Assembly: GCA_964462945.1 (NCBI GenBank)
Contig: CAYWZW010000103.1
Coordinates: 1-13,802 of the forward strand
DNA: 13,802 nucleotides
Direction of reading: 5' to 3'
Source of the DNA: GCA-020343675 sp964462945
GTDB taxonomy: Bacteria; Planctomycetota; Phycisphaerae; Sedimentisphaerales; Anaerobacaceae
Shown: one piece after another, positions 6,301 through 13,338 of the stretch
How the letters are laid out: each line of letters starts with the position of its first letter
How positions within the stretch are numbered: position 1 is the first letter of the stretch
Notes under the pieces: model-generated
Databases searched by the model: none
The model's input: only the letters and a program-made list of their open reading frames with translations
Told to the model about the DNA's origin: nothing
Translations under genes and position numbers: made by a program

Positions 6301-6792
6301 ATGCAGAACCAGAGAAAAGATGCACAGCGCGGCACGCACAGAATTCTGATCGTTGATGATTATTTAGAGATTCGCCGCGCACTGAGGAGGCTCATCGATG
6401 GCGAATCTGATTTTACGGGTTGCGCCACGGCCGGGAGTTTCGATCAGGCTCTAAGAATCGTCGAAGACCAGTCGTTTGATTTAGCCATTGTTGATATTTC
6501 GCTGAATGGTGCCAGTGGCCTTGAGCTTACAAAGGTAATGGGATCCCGATGCCCGCGTATGCCTGTCGTGATATTCTCTTCGCACGCTGACCCGTTGTAT
6601 GTCGAGTGTGCTCTTCGATTCGGAGCACGCGGCTACCTTGTAAAATCGTGGGACACAGCGAGGGACATCTTGACTGCGATCCGTCGGGTGCTTGACGGGG
6701 GGATCTACATAAGCAGGCGAATAACACAAGAGTTCTCAGTAAATGACATTGAGGTCATCATAACTGCCTGGCCCGGAGAGGCTCCGGAGTAG
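6301..6792 (+). CDS. Receiver-domain response regulator without output domain
   Basis: The 163-residue protein has a complete CheY-type receiver: acidic pair D19-D20, phosphoacceptor D65 (LAIVDISL), S93 switch position and K115 (GYLVKSW). The sequence style (GASGLELTKVMGSRCPRMPVVIFS, then ALRFGARGYLVK) and the tail LDGGIYISRRITQEF are typical of NarL/FixJ receivers. However, the reading frame stops at 6790-6792 where a GerE helix-turn-helix would normally follow, and the next bases encode a different protein. It therefore resembles a NarL-type regulator that lost its DNA-binding half, or a single-domain regulator acting on a protein partner. No histidine kinase is in the window. GGAG lies 7 bp before ATG 6301. 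Confidence 0.85.
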   Translation: MQNQRKDAQRGTHRILIVDDYLEIRRALRRLIDGESDFTGCATAGSFDQALRIVEDQSFDLAIVDISLNGASGLELTKVMGSRCPRMPVVIFSSHADPLYVECALRFGARGYLVKSWDTARDILTAIRRVLDGGIYISRRITQEFSVNDIEVIITAWPGEAPE

Positions 6793-6822
6793 GCGCAAAG
6801 CAGTAGAAAGGATTGTTGTGAA

Positions 6823-7026
6823 ATGACCATCGACCTTGAAACGCGAATATCTGCCAGATTTCAACCGACATCGCGTGAGAAACGTTGCCCCGAATGCGGC
6901 GAAAAAATGATGGAAATAGACCGTTGCAATGAAAACGGAGCCTCGTTTATATGGTACGAATGCGGCAGAAAGGATTGCGACGGACAATGGCTGGAGAAGG
7001 TGCCTCACGATGGTCGAGGCGGATGA
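6823..7026 (+). CDS. Small zinc-ribbon protein, function unknown
   Basis: The 67-residue protein has two knuckles, C22-x2-C25 (RCPECGEKM) and C47-x4-C52 (YECGRKDCDGQW), a layout expected to bind one zinc; C35 is extra. There is no signal peptide or membrane segment. AAAGGA lies 10 bp before ATG 6823. It begins 30 bp after the response regulator on the same strand, so cotranscription is likely. No specific family is recognised. It could be a nucleic-acid-binding or metal-buffering protein, but this is open. Confidence 0.6.
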   Translation: MTIDLETRISARFQPTSREKRCPECGEKMMEIDRCNENGASFIWYECGRKDCDGQWLEKVPHDGRGG

Positions 7027-7125
7027 AATCTATCTTTGATCCGGCTCAAGCGATTCGCACGAAGACCAGAGGATTTTGGCCGGAGGGTGTTTCTTCAACG
7101 GAACCACGCTTTACCAACAGTTATG

Positions 7126-7154
7126 CCCTTGCGTGATCGCGCGAGGGGTCTTTA
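7126..7154 (+). terminator. Probable terminator after the zinc-ribbon gene
   Basis: CCCTTGCG (7126-7133) pairs with CGCGAGGG (7140-7147) with one G-U pair, loop TGATCG, followed by GTCTTTATC. The stem is strong and the T tract short. It fits between the zinc-ribbon gene and promoter P4. The rest of the 267-bp gap holds no gene that I can support. Confidence 0.45.
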
Positions 7155-7215
7155 TCGCCCCACACATGCGGGGGAGATAATTGTTCAAAAGTTGCCGGAA
7201 AAATCCAATTTTCAG

Positions 7216-7243
7216 GGAACGAGGTGGATTATTGTTTCGTTTA
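7216..7243 (+). promoter_or_regulatory. ECF-type promoter P4, upstream of the secreted metal-binding pair
   Basis: GGAAC (7216-7220), 17 bp, CGTTTA (7238-7243). The leader to ATG 7294 would be about 45 nt. Three bases flanking the -35 (GGGAACGA) also match P1. Confidence 0.62.
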
Positions 7244-7293
7244 TATAGGGTAATGATGCGGCGCGTGCTGCTTGTTGGGTAGGAGAGCGAAGA

Positions 7294-7902
7294 ATGGTTA
7301 AGAAAAGGCTATTGATGATCATTGGCATCGTCGGCGTAGCTACAATACTGGCAGTAAGCCTCCCTGTGAATCGAACGAAAGCTGATCATTGTCACGCAGG
7401 CAATAGCCAGACAGCCAATGCGCCTGTTCCAAGCACTGAGACGAGGAACCCCAACCCCATTCGAACAAGAACTTCAAGCCTTGACAGGCAACGCACCCGT
7501 GTGAGTGTTCCAAGCGTTGAGAACAAACTCGACAGCTCTGAAGCTCCAACCTTAGAGCAAATATACTCCAGAGACTTTCCCATAGCCATATTGTCGATTG
7601 GCGAGGCTGTTAAGGCCATAGAGGCCGGCGACAGGCAAACCGAGCTGGCTGAACTGTATAAAGCCCTGGGCCTGCTTGTCACCGTTCACAAAACCCTTGG
7701 TTCGCACGTAAAAGCAGAGTTTGCAAATGACCTTCGCTGTCCGATAATGGGTTCGCCCATCCAGCCTGACAAGGTGGACGAACACCTGATACGTAACTAC
7801 AAAGGCCGGAGAATCGCGTTCTGTTGCCCGGAATGTCCAGGGCAGTGGGATAAGCTCACCGACGTTCAAAAGCAGGCCAAACTACCCGCAGGAAAATCCT
7901 GA
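7294..7902 (+). CDS. Secreted CPIMG/FCC metal-binding (YHS/TRASH-like) protein, copy 1
   Basis: The 202-residue protein has an N-terminal signal peptide (basic KKR, hydrophobic core, probable cleavage near TKA-D32). The mature protein starts with a His/Cys patch (DHCHAG) and a Thr/Arg/Pro-rich linker at about 40-75. A helical region follows at about 85-140 (EQIYSRDFPIAILSIGEAVK and ELAELYKALGLL). The C-terminal cysteine module has C149 in CPIMG, then IQPDKV, YKGRRIAFCCPEC (C177, C178, C181) and QWDKL. The CPxxG...F-C-C-x2-C layout matches YHS/TRASH-like heavy-metal-binding modules. The inferred role is periplasmic or exported metal binding, possibly copper or another thiophilic metal. AGGAG lies about 8 bp before ATG 7294. 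It is a tandem paralogue of the next gene. Confidence 0.7.
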   Translation: MVKKRLLMIIGIVGVATILAVSLPVNRTKADHCHAGNSQTANAPVPSTETRNPNPIRTRTSSLDRQRTRVSVPSVENKLDSSEAPTLEQIYSRDFPIAILSIGEAVKAIEAGDRQTELAELYKALGLLVTVHKTLGSHVKAEFANDLRCPIMGSPIQPDKVDEHLIRNYKGRRIAFCCPECPGQWDKLTDVQKQAKLPAGKS

Positions 7903-7951
7903 TCGGGTGCAGGTCAGAAACAAATGTGGTTTCAGTTTAGGAGAACGAAAA

Positions 7952-8500
7952 ATGAACAGGATTAGATTAACGACAGTCGTTGTTGTTGTAGTGGCAGTTG
8001 CAGCGGCGGGCGCAATCTTGCCCCGCGCTTTGGCCCAGGCCGGGTCCGCAATGGGTCACAGCGGACATAACATGGGCAATATGAATACGGAACAGCCCAA
8101 AAAGGCTGGGGTGCTTAGCCTCGAAGATATACACTCCAAGCACGTTCCGATGGTGGTCACGTCGATTGATAAAGCCAAGCAATCCTTGGAATCAGGCGAC
8201 CGTAGCACCGTGTTGGCCGAGCTCAACAAAGCCCGGCAGATGCTTTTGGCCATCGACGAATCTCTTGCCACGTATGTGAAGCCAAAGTTCGCCAACGATC
8301 TTTGTCCTATTATGGGGACGCGTATCAACCCCGACAAAGTCCCCGAGAACCTTATCCGGGATTATAAAGGCCAGAAGATTGCTTTTTGCTGTGCCGGCTG
8401 TCCTGAACAGTGGGACAGGCTCTCCGATTCGCAGAAGCAGGCCAAACTGGCCAAGGTAAGGCCGCAGCCATCACGAATTCCTGCTTCCCACGCACATTGA
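7952..8500 (+). CDS. Secreted CPIMG/FCC metal-binding protein, copy 2, with Met/His-rich N-terminus
   Basis: The 182-residue paralogue of the preceding gene lies 49 bp downstream. ATG 7952 is chosen over 7907 because AGGAG (7939-7943) lies 8 bp before it and the signal peptide then begins correctly (MNRIRLTT, a V/A core, cleavage near ALA-Q). The mature N-terminus contains AMGHSGHNMGNMN, a methionine/histidine motif of the kind found in copper-handling proteins. It shares with copy 1 the helical stretch (VPMVVTSIDKAKQSLESGDR) and the cysteine module CPIMG (C118), NPDKV, DYKGQKIAFCCAGC (C146, C147, C150) and QWDRL. The Met/His segment is absent from copy 1, so the two may bind different metals. 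Cotranscribed from P4 by position. Confidence 0.72.
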   Translation: MNRIRLTTVVVVVVAVAAAGAILPRALAQAGSAMGHSGHNMGNMNTEQPKKAGVLSLEDIHSKHVPMVVTSIDKAKQSLESGDRSTVLAELNKARQMLLAIDESLATYVKPKFANDLCPIMGTRINPDKVPENLIRDYKGQKIAFCCAGCPEQWDRLSDSQKQAKLAKVRPQPSRIPASHAH

Positions 8501-8650
8501 CCGTTCGCAGGACGCCGCACCACGAGGCATTACAGTGCTGGGAAGCAGATTTCCCCTCTCAGCCCTGTAACTCATTCGTTCGAGATATTTGGGAGGGTAT
8601 TCTTCTACCCACAATCATAAGATGCACTCGGCGGCGAACCTGCTGAGCGG

Positions 8651-8674
8651 CAGGCCCAGAAGCCTGTTTATTTT
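8651..8674 (+). terminator. Rho-independent terminator after the metal-binding pair
   Basis: CAGGC (8651-8655), loop CCAGAA, GCCTG (8662-8666), then TTTATTTT. It is 150 bp after the stop at 8500. The stretch 8501-8650 has a small hairpin (GGGTA/TACCC, 8595-8610) and no gene I can support. Confidence 0.55.
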
Positions 8675-8695
8675 ACGAACAGCAGCCGTTATACT
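8667..8695 (+). promoter_or_regulatory. Possible sigma70-type promoter for the P-type ATPase
   Basis: TTTATT (8667-8672), 17-bp spacer, TATACT (8690-8695). The -10 is good and the -35 poor. It lies in the only gap before the ATPase and begins in the T tract of the terminator. No GGAAC-N17-CGTTTA site is present here, so the ATPase does not appear to share the ECF-type promoter. Confidence 0.35.
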
Positions 8696-8762
8696 ATCGC
8701 GTAGTTGTAGTATTGTACGTTTTGAGAATTCAATCAGCCGGCTTCAGAAAAGGGATTGCTGA

Positions 8763-11465
8763 ATGAGACAATGGTGGCAGGAAAGTGTTGAACAAGTGGT
8801 TGCCTCTCTTGAAGGGGACTTGACACGGGGATTGACTACACAACAGGCGGCGGCACGGTTGGCCCAATACGGCCACAACCGCCTGGAAGAGAAAAAAGGG
8901 GCTTCGCCCTTGAGCATTTTTATCGGCCAATTCCGAGATTTCATCATCTGGGTGCTGGTTGGTGCGGCTCTGGTCTCCGGTTTTCTGCAGGAGTGGGTGG
9001 ATGCGATAGCGATTATTGCGATTGTCATTCTCAACTCCGTTCTCGGATTCATCCAGGAATACCGCGCGGAAAAAGCTTTGGCTGCTCTGAGAAAGCTTTC
9101 CAGCCCGACGTCGAAAGTCATCCGCGACGGCCACGGGCAGGTCGTCTCGTCCCACGATCTGGTTCCGGGCGACATCATCGAGCTGGAGGCCGGCGACAAC
9201 GTGCCCGCTGACAGCCGGATCGGGTGGCTGACGTCGAACTTTGCGGTCCAGGAGGCCAGTCTTACCGGTGAATCGACGCCCGTCGCCAAGACCCTTTTCG
9301 CCCTGAGCGAGAAGGAAACTCCTTTGGCCGACCGGGCCAACATGGTTTATATGGGAACATCCGTAGCCGTCGGCAAGGCAAGGGCCATAGTGGTCGAGAC
9401 GGGGATGCAAACCGAGCTGGGCAAAATAGCGGGGATGGTCCAGGACATCGAACGCGAGGCCACCCCTTTACAGAAAAAGCTGGAGCAGTTCGGCAAGTGG
9501 ATTGTCTATCTGTGTTTTGTTCTTGTGGGAGCCGTATTTTTGCTGGAATTGGCTCGCGGCGGAAAAGCGATTGACACATTTCTGACGGCCGTCAGCCTGG
9601 CCGTCGCCGCGATACCGGAGGGCTTGCCGGCGGTAGTAACCATCGCCCTGGCCCTGGGCGTCAAAAGGATGGTCGCTCGTCATGCGCTGATCCGCAAGCT
9701 GCCGTCCGTCGAGACGTTGGGCTGCGCGACGGTTATCTGCTCGGATAAGACCGGCACGCTGACCAGGAATGAGATGACAGTGCAGGCCGTCTTTGCCGGC
9801 GGCCAATTGTTCAAAGTAACCGGCATCGGGTACGAGCCCAAAGGAGAATTCCTGCTGAACGATCAATCCATTGATCCCGGCGCTCATCCTGATTTGGCTC
9901 AAACCATGCTGTGCGGCGTTCTGTGCAATGGGGCCCAGTTAATCAAGACCGGCCAAACGCACAGGATACACGGCGACCCGACGGAAGCGGCGATTCTGAG
10001 CTGCGCGGGAAAGTCTAACTTGTGGAAGGACCAGCAGGAAGAGGTGTTTGCCTTTGTGCAGGAGATACCTTTCGATTCCGAGCGAAAGAAGATGACTATT
10101 ATCCGCAAAGACAAGAACGGCCTTACCGCCTTTGTGAAAGGCGCTCCCGACGTGCTCTTGAACGATTGCACGCGGATGCAGCAAAACGGCGCCGCCGTAC
10201 CCTTGAGCGTCCGGGACAGAGAGAAAATCCTTTCCGTCAATGAAGAGTTAGCGTGCGGCGGGATGCGGGTCCTTGCGGTCGGATACCGCGCTCTGGATCG
10301 AATCCCCGACAAATACGAAGCGGCCTTGATTGAAAACGATCTGACTTTTGTGGGCCTGCTGGCCATGACCGACCCGCCCAGAGAAGAAGTCAAGAACGTC
10401 ATGGGCACGTGTGCGCAGGCCGGCATCAGAACCATCATGATCACCGGCGACCACAAAAACACGGCCGTGGCCATAGCCAAAAAGCTGGGCTTCTTCAAGG
10501 AGGACTCGCTGGCGGCAATGGGAGAAGAGCTCGACCGAATCACCGACGAGCAGCTCCAGGAGAAGGTCAAGCGAATCTGCGTTTATGCACGGGTCTCGCC
10601 GGAGCACAAGCTGCGGATCGTGCGGGCGCTGCGCCGGCAAAAGGAGATCGTGGCGATGACCGGCGACGGCGTCAACGACGCCCCGGCCCTCAAAGAGGCC
10701 GACATCGGCGTGGCGATGGGTATAACCGGCACCGATGTCACTAAAGAGGTCGCCGATATGGTGATTACAGACGATAACTTCGTGTCCATCGTGGCCGCCA
10801 TTGAGGAGGGTAGGGGGATTTATGATAACATCAAGAAATTCGTTCATTACCTGCTCTCGTGCAACGCGGGCGAGATCCTGGTCATGTTTGTCTCGTCGCT
10901 GCTGGGTCTTCCGGTTCCGCTGCTGCCCATTCAAATCCTGTGGATCAACCTGGTGACCGACGGGCTGCCGGCGTTAGCGCTCGGGGTCGATCCGGTTGCC
11001 CCGAACATTATGAAGCAGCCGCCCCGCCCGACGGACGAAGGCGTGATCACCAAAAGCAGGGCGTTTCTAATGCTGTTTCAAGGCGGCTTCATCGCGTTGT
11101 GCTGCCTGCTGGCCTTCGGCTTCGTCCTGTTTGTGGAGAAAGAGGGCCTCGGTCGCGCCCGGACGGCGGCCTTCATCGTCCTATCGTGCAGCCAGTTGTT
11201 CCACGCCTTTAACTGTCGCAGCACGACCGAATCCCTGTTCAAGATTGGAATACTGACGAACAAAAAGCTAATCCTCGCGACCACCGCCTCATTTCTCGTG
11301 CAAATGCTGGTCGTCTATGTCCCCGTGCTGCAAAAGATATTCAAGACCGAACCGTTGGGAGGCTTCGACTGGTTCCTGGTCGTCGCTGTTTCATCGTTCC
11401 CATTATGGGCGATGGAGATAGTCAAGAAGATAAATCAGAGGGTCAAAATCATAAAAGCCACGTAA
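8763..11465 (+). CDS. Cation-transporting P-type ATPase, SERCA-like Ca2+ type (P2A)
   Basis: This inner-membrane pump has 900 residues, the usual length for bacterial P2-type ATPases. In order: N-terminal cation-ATPase domain (LTTQQAAARLAQYGHNRL), actuator TGES (168-171), M4 motif PEGLP from P285, phosphorylation site DKTGTLT with D328, nucleotide-binding KGAPD (K459), hinge MTGDGVNDAP (632-641), M5 CNAGE (N701, E704), M6 NLVTDG (N729, T732, D733), then the C-terminal four-helix region. Residues equivalent to the SERCA Ca2+ ligands in M4 (Glu of PEGLP), M5 (N, E) and M6 (N, T, D) are present, which favours Ca2+; Mn2+ or Na+ cannot be excluded. AAAGGG lies 8 bp before ATG 8763. The gene is monocistronic by spacing and convergent with pfkA. 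Confidence 0.92.
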   Translation: MRQWWQESVEQVVASLEGDLTRGLTTQQAAARLAQYGHNRLEEKKGASPLSIFIGQFRDFIIWVLVGAALVSGFLQEWVDAIAIIAIVILNSVLGFIQEYRAEKALAALRKLSSPTSKVIRDGHGQVVSSHDLVPGDIIELEAGDNVPADSRIGWLTSNFAVQEASLTGESTPVAKTLFALSEKETPLADRANMVYMGTSVAVGKARAIVVETGMQTELGKIAGMVQDIEREATPLQKKLEQFGKWIVYLCFVLVGAVFLLELARGGKAIDTFLTAVSLAVAAIPEGLPAVVTIALALGVKRMVARHALIRKLPSVETLGCATVICSDKTGTLTRNEMTVQAVFAGGQLFKVTGIGYEPKGEFLLNDQSIDPGAHPDLAQTMLCGVLCNGAQLIKTGQTHRIHGDPTEAAILSCAGKSNLWKDQQEEVFAFVQEIPFDSERKKMTIIRKDKNGLTAFVKGAPDVLLNDCTRMQQNGAAVPLSVRDREKILSVNEELACGGMRVLAVGYRALDRIPDKYEAALIENDLTFVGLLAMTDPPREEVKNVMGTCAQAGIRTIMITGDHKNTAVAIAKKLGFFKEDSLAAMGEELDRITDEQLQEKVKRICVYARVSPEHKLRIVRALRRQKEIVAMTGDGVNDAPALKEADIGVAMGITGTDVTKEVADMVITDDNFVSIVAAIEEGRGIYDNIKKFVHYLLSCNAGEILVMFVSSLLGLPVPLLPIQILWINLVTDGLPALALGVDPVAPNIMKQPPRPTDEGVITKSRAFLMLFQGGFIALCCLLAFGFVLFVEKEGLGRARTAAFIVLSCSQLFHAFNCRSTTESLFKIGILTNKKLILATTASFLVQMLVVYVPVLQKIFKTEPLGGFDWFLVVAVSSFPLWAMEIVKKINQRVKIIKAT

Positions 11466-11748
11466 TCTTAGGCCCACAACGTTACTTATGCTGCAACAAT
11501 CCGCTACAGGATGCGTTTATCGCGTTCAGCTACCAGCAGGTGAAGGGTGGCATCCTCAAGCACAGCTTGGGGATGGCGTGGCGAGGACATCTTGCCCGTG
11601 AAGTGGCATGGGCATCTTGCCCGTGCGCCGAGGGCGGGACGCCCTCGGGACTCAAGGCCGGGACGGCCTCGCCACGTGGGCCATGCCCAGATGCTTCGCC
11701 TTCGGCTCAGCATGACAAGAAAGAAGTATTGGGACGCCCTTTACGAGT
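11466..11748. repeat. Palindromic repeat cluster between the convergent ATPase and pfkA genes
   Basis: No gene is seen in these 283 bp. There is a 13-bp direct repeat CATCTTGCCCGTG (11588-11600 and 11613-11625). Two adjacent perfect palindromes share the loop GGA: CGAGGGCG/CGCCCTCG (11629-11647) and AGGCCG/CGGCCT (11655-11669). A nested hairpin ATGCT...AGCAT (11691-11713) ends in the TTCGGCTCAGCATGAC style of widespread dispersed repeats. A decayed relative lies at 4710-4726. The hairpins may also act as a bidirectional terminator for the two converging genes. Confidence 0.5.
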
Positions 11749-12843
11749 TCAATCGCCGAAGCACGTGCCGACGGACCGGGCGGACCGTACCAACGGATGA
11801 TTTAACGGGACGGTTCGAGGGCCGGACGCTGCTTTCTTCAATGGGACGGCGACGAGCTTACTGCCCTTTACGCCGGGCATATAGCCGAACTGACCGTTTT
11901 CTATCATCTCGACCGCTTTGGTCCCCAGGGAGGTGGCGAGCACCCGGTCAAACGGCGTGGGCGAGCCGCCCCGTTGCAAATGCCCCATGACGACCGCTCG
12001 CGTTTCGATTCCCGTTTCTTTTTCGATCTGCTCCGTGAGGACAAAGCCGATGCCGCCCAGGCGGACGGGGTCGGCGCTTTCCTTGACGATTCTCGCAATG
12101 ACGACGTTGCCGCCTTTGGGCTTGGCTCCTTCGGCGACGACGACGATACTGAATCGCTTGCCTTTTCGGGCCCTGTCTCTGACTTTATCCGCGATCGATT
12201 TGATATCGTACGGTATCTCCGGGATGAGGATAATGTCGCCGCCGCCGGCAATGCCCGAATGAAGGGCGATCCAGCCGGAGTGATGGCCCATGACCTCGAC
12301 GATCATAACGCGGTGATGTGATTCTGCCGTGGTATGGATGCGGTCGATACCTTCGGTGGCAATGGTGACGGCCGAGTCGAATCCGAAAGTGACGTCCGTG
12401 CCGCGTATGTCATTGTCGATGGTCTTGGGCACCCCGATGACGTTCAGGCCGTCCTGATAAAGTCTGTTGGCGATTCCTAACGTGCCGTCGCCGCCGATGC
12501 AGATCAGGCAGGCAACGCCGAGCTTTTTGATATTACGGATAGCCGTTTTCGAGAGGTCCTTAAACTCGAGGGCATCGCCTTTCTTGATCGCGTATTTGTA
12601 GGGATTTGCGATTTTGGATGTGCCGAGTATCGTGCCGCCGAGGGTCAGGATTCCCGAGACGTCATCATAAGCAAGTTTTCTGTACTTGTTATTGACCAGG
12701 CCGTGATAGCCGTCTTCGATTCCGAAAACGTCCATCTTGCCTTCGAGCATGGCCTTCTTTGCCACCGCCCGTATGACGGCGTTTATCCCGGGACAGTCGC
12801 CTCCGCCAGTCAGGATTGCTATTCGCTTTTTGGTCGCCATCAT
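11749..12843 (-). CDS. pfkA: 6-phosphofructokinase (ATP-type residue in a PPi-PFK-like clade)
   Basis: This cytoplasmic glycolytic enzyme phosphorylates fructose 6-phosphate to the 1,6-bisphosphate. The 364 residues contain TGGGDCPGIN (12-21), GGTILGTS, GGDGT (117-121), PKTIDND with catalytic D143, MGHHSGWIA, the substrate loop GHLQRGGSPTPFDR and a C-terminal VGTCFGD. The Gly at the position that separates ATP (G) from PPi (D) enzymes is G120, predicting ATP use. The neighbouring K140 is the lysine typical of PPi-dependent and mixed-substrate (group III) enzymes. So it is probably an ATP-PFK of the mixed-substrate clade without classic allosteric control; the phosphoryl donor is an inference. 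The start is ATG 12843 or, with better spacing from GAGGTG, the next ATG at 12840. Confidence 0.93.
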   Translation of the reverse strand: MMATKKRIAILTGGGDCPGINAVIRAVAKKAMLEGKMDVFGIEDGYHGLVNNKYRKLAYDDVSGILTLGGTILGTSKIANPYKYAIKKGDALEFKDLSKTAIRNIKKLGVACLICIGGDGTLGIANRLYQDGLNVIGVPKTIDNDIRGTDVTFGFDSAVTIATEGIDRIHTTAESHHRVMIVEVMGHHSGWIALHSGIAGGGDIILIPEIPYDIKSIADKVRDRARKGKRFSIVVVAEGAKPKGGNVVIARIVKESADPVRLGGIGFVLTEQIEKETGIETRAVVMGHLQRGGSPTPFDRVLATSLGTKAVEMIENGQFGYMPGVKGSKLVAVPLKKAASGPRTVPLNHPLVRSARSVGTCFGD

Positions 12844-12913
12844 TGCACCTCTATTCTACGTAGTCCACCATAGCCGACTATTATCGAGCATCGAGAATCA
12901 AGTCTGTCACCGA

Positions 12914-12941
12914 GTATATGCAAATCAACGGCAAATTCAAT
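12914..12941 (-). promoter_or_regulatory. pfkA: Sigma70-type promoter for pfkA
   Basis: On the minus strand, TTGAAT (12941-12936), a 16-bp spacer and TATACT (12919-12914). It lies 71 bp before the pfkA start, and no other gene intervenes. Confidence 0.5.
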
Positions 12942-13150
12942 GCAAAAAAGGCGGGGCGATGAAGCCGAAGCTAACAAAAATCAGCGTCAATTTGTACCCT
13001 TGACTCCGCGCCTAAAACCGAGATTCTCTCTTGACCCTCGCAACAATCCACACCATAATACTCGAAACAGTGGACTTTTAATGCTTGATTCATACCCATG
13101 TGTTGAACAAAGGAGGCCACGGCGTCCGCAGCCCGGTTGACGGGCTTTGA

Positions 13151-13179
13151 CCCGGTTTATACAGCCTGTATAAACCGGG
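13151..13179. promoter_or_regulatory. Perfect 14-bp inverted repeat, operator-like
   Basis: CCCGGTTTATACAG (13151-13164), one central C, then its exact reverse complement (13166-13179). The core TTTATACAG-N-CTGTATAAA is a form of site bound by a dimeric regulator. There is no T tract, so it is not an ordinary terminator. The core recurs at 13266-13282. Confidence 0.5.
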
Positions 13180-13232
13180 ATAGGTCGATAGGAATGACAT
13201 TACGCGAAAAGATAAGAAGAGACGGGAACTTC

Positions 13233-13282
13233 TTATACAGAAAAAGACAGCCTGTGTTTGCCGTTTTATACAGACTGTATAA
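13233..13282. promoter_or_regulatory. Second operator-like palindrome plus half-sites, before the HNH-like gene
   Basis: TTATACAG-A-CTGTATAA (13266-13282) is a perfect 17-bp palindrome with the same core as 13151-13179. A half-site TTATACAG (13233-13240) and a short ACAG-C-CTGT (13247-13255) lie just before it. The cluster ends 56 bp upstream of the GTG start at 13339, suitable for repressor control of that gene. Confidence 0.48.
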
Positions 13283-13338
13283 TCATTGTTAGGAATCCAA
13301 TCATAGACCAAGGAAATACTTGTTATCTGGAGAAGCAT

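Larger units (their letters stand above)
12844..13338. other. Non-coding stretch between pfkA and the HNH-like gene
   Basis: The 495 bp separate two divergent genes. Next to pfkA is its promoter (12914-12941). The middle (12945-13120) shows nothing I can name, and short open frames there lack start signals and family features. From 13131 it holds a small hairpin GCCCG-GTTGA-CGGGC followed by TTT (13131-13148), then the TATACAG/CTGTATA palindromes. Base composition becomes AT-rich toward 13338. Confidence 0.5.

Noticed and set aside
7150..7176. A hairpin (TTTATCGCCCCACACATGCG then GGGG) that resembles a type I-E CRISPR repeat
   Set aside because: Only one copy, no spacers and no cas genes; the stem is irregular. 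More likely chance or part of the termination region.
8622..8762. A 46-codon frame just before the ATPase
   Set aside because: It lacks a good ribosome site, contains the terminator and promoter-like elements, and its translation has no protein-like features.
9262..10934. Long minus-strand frames opposite the P-type ATPase
   Set aside because: Every catalytic motif is on the plus strand in one unbroken frame; the antisense frames are low-complexity shadows.
11493..11519. A further ECF-like site, GCAAC-N16-CGTTTA
   Set aside because: One -35 mismatch, different spacing, and no plus-strand gene follows it.
12940..13140. Short plus-strand frames between pfkA and the operator region
   Set aside because: No start signals or family features, and they cross the pfkA promoter region and a hairpin.
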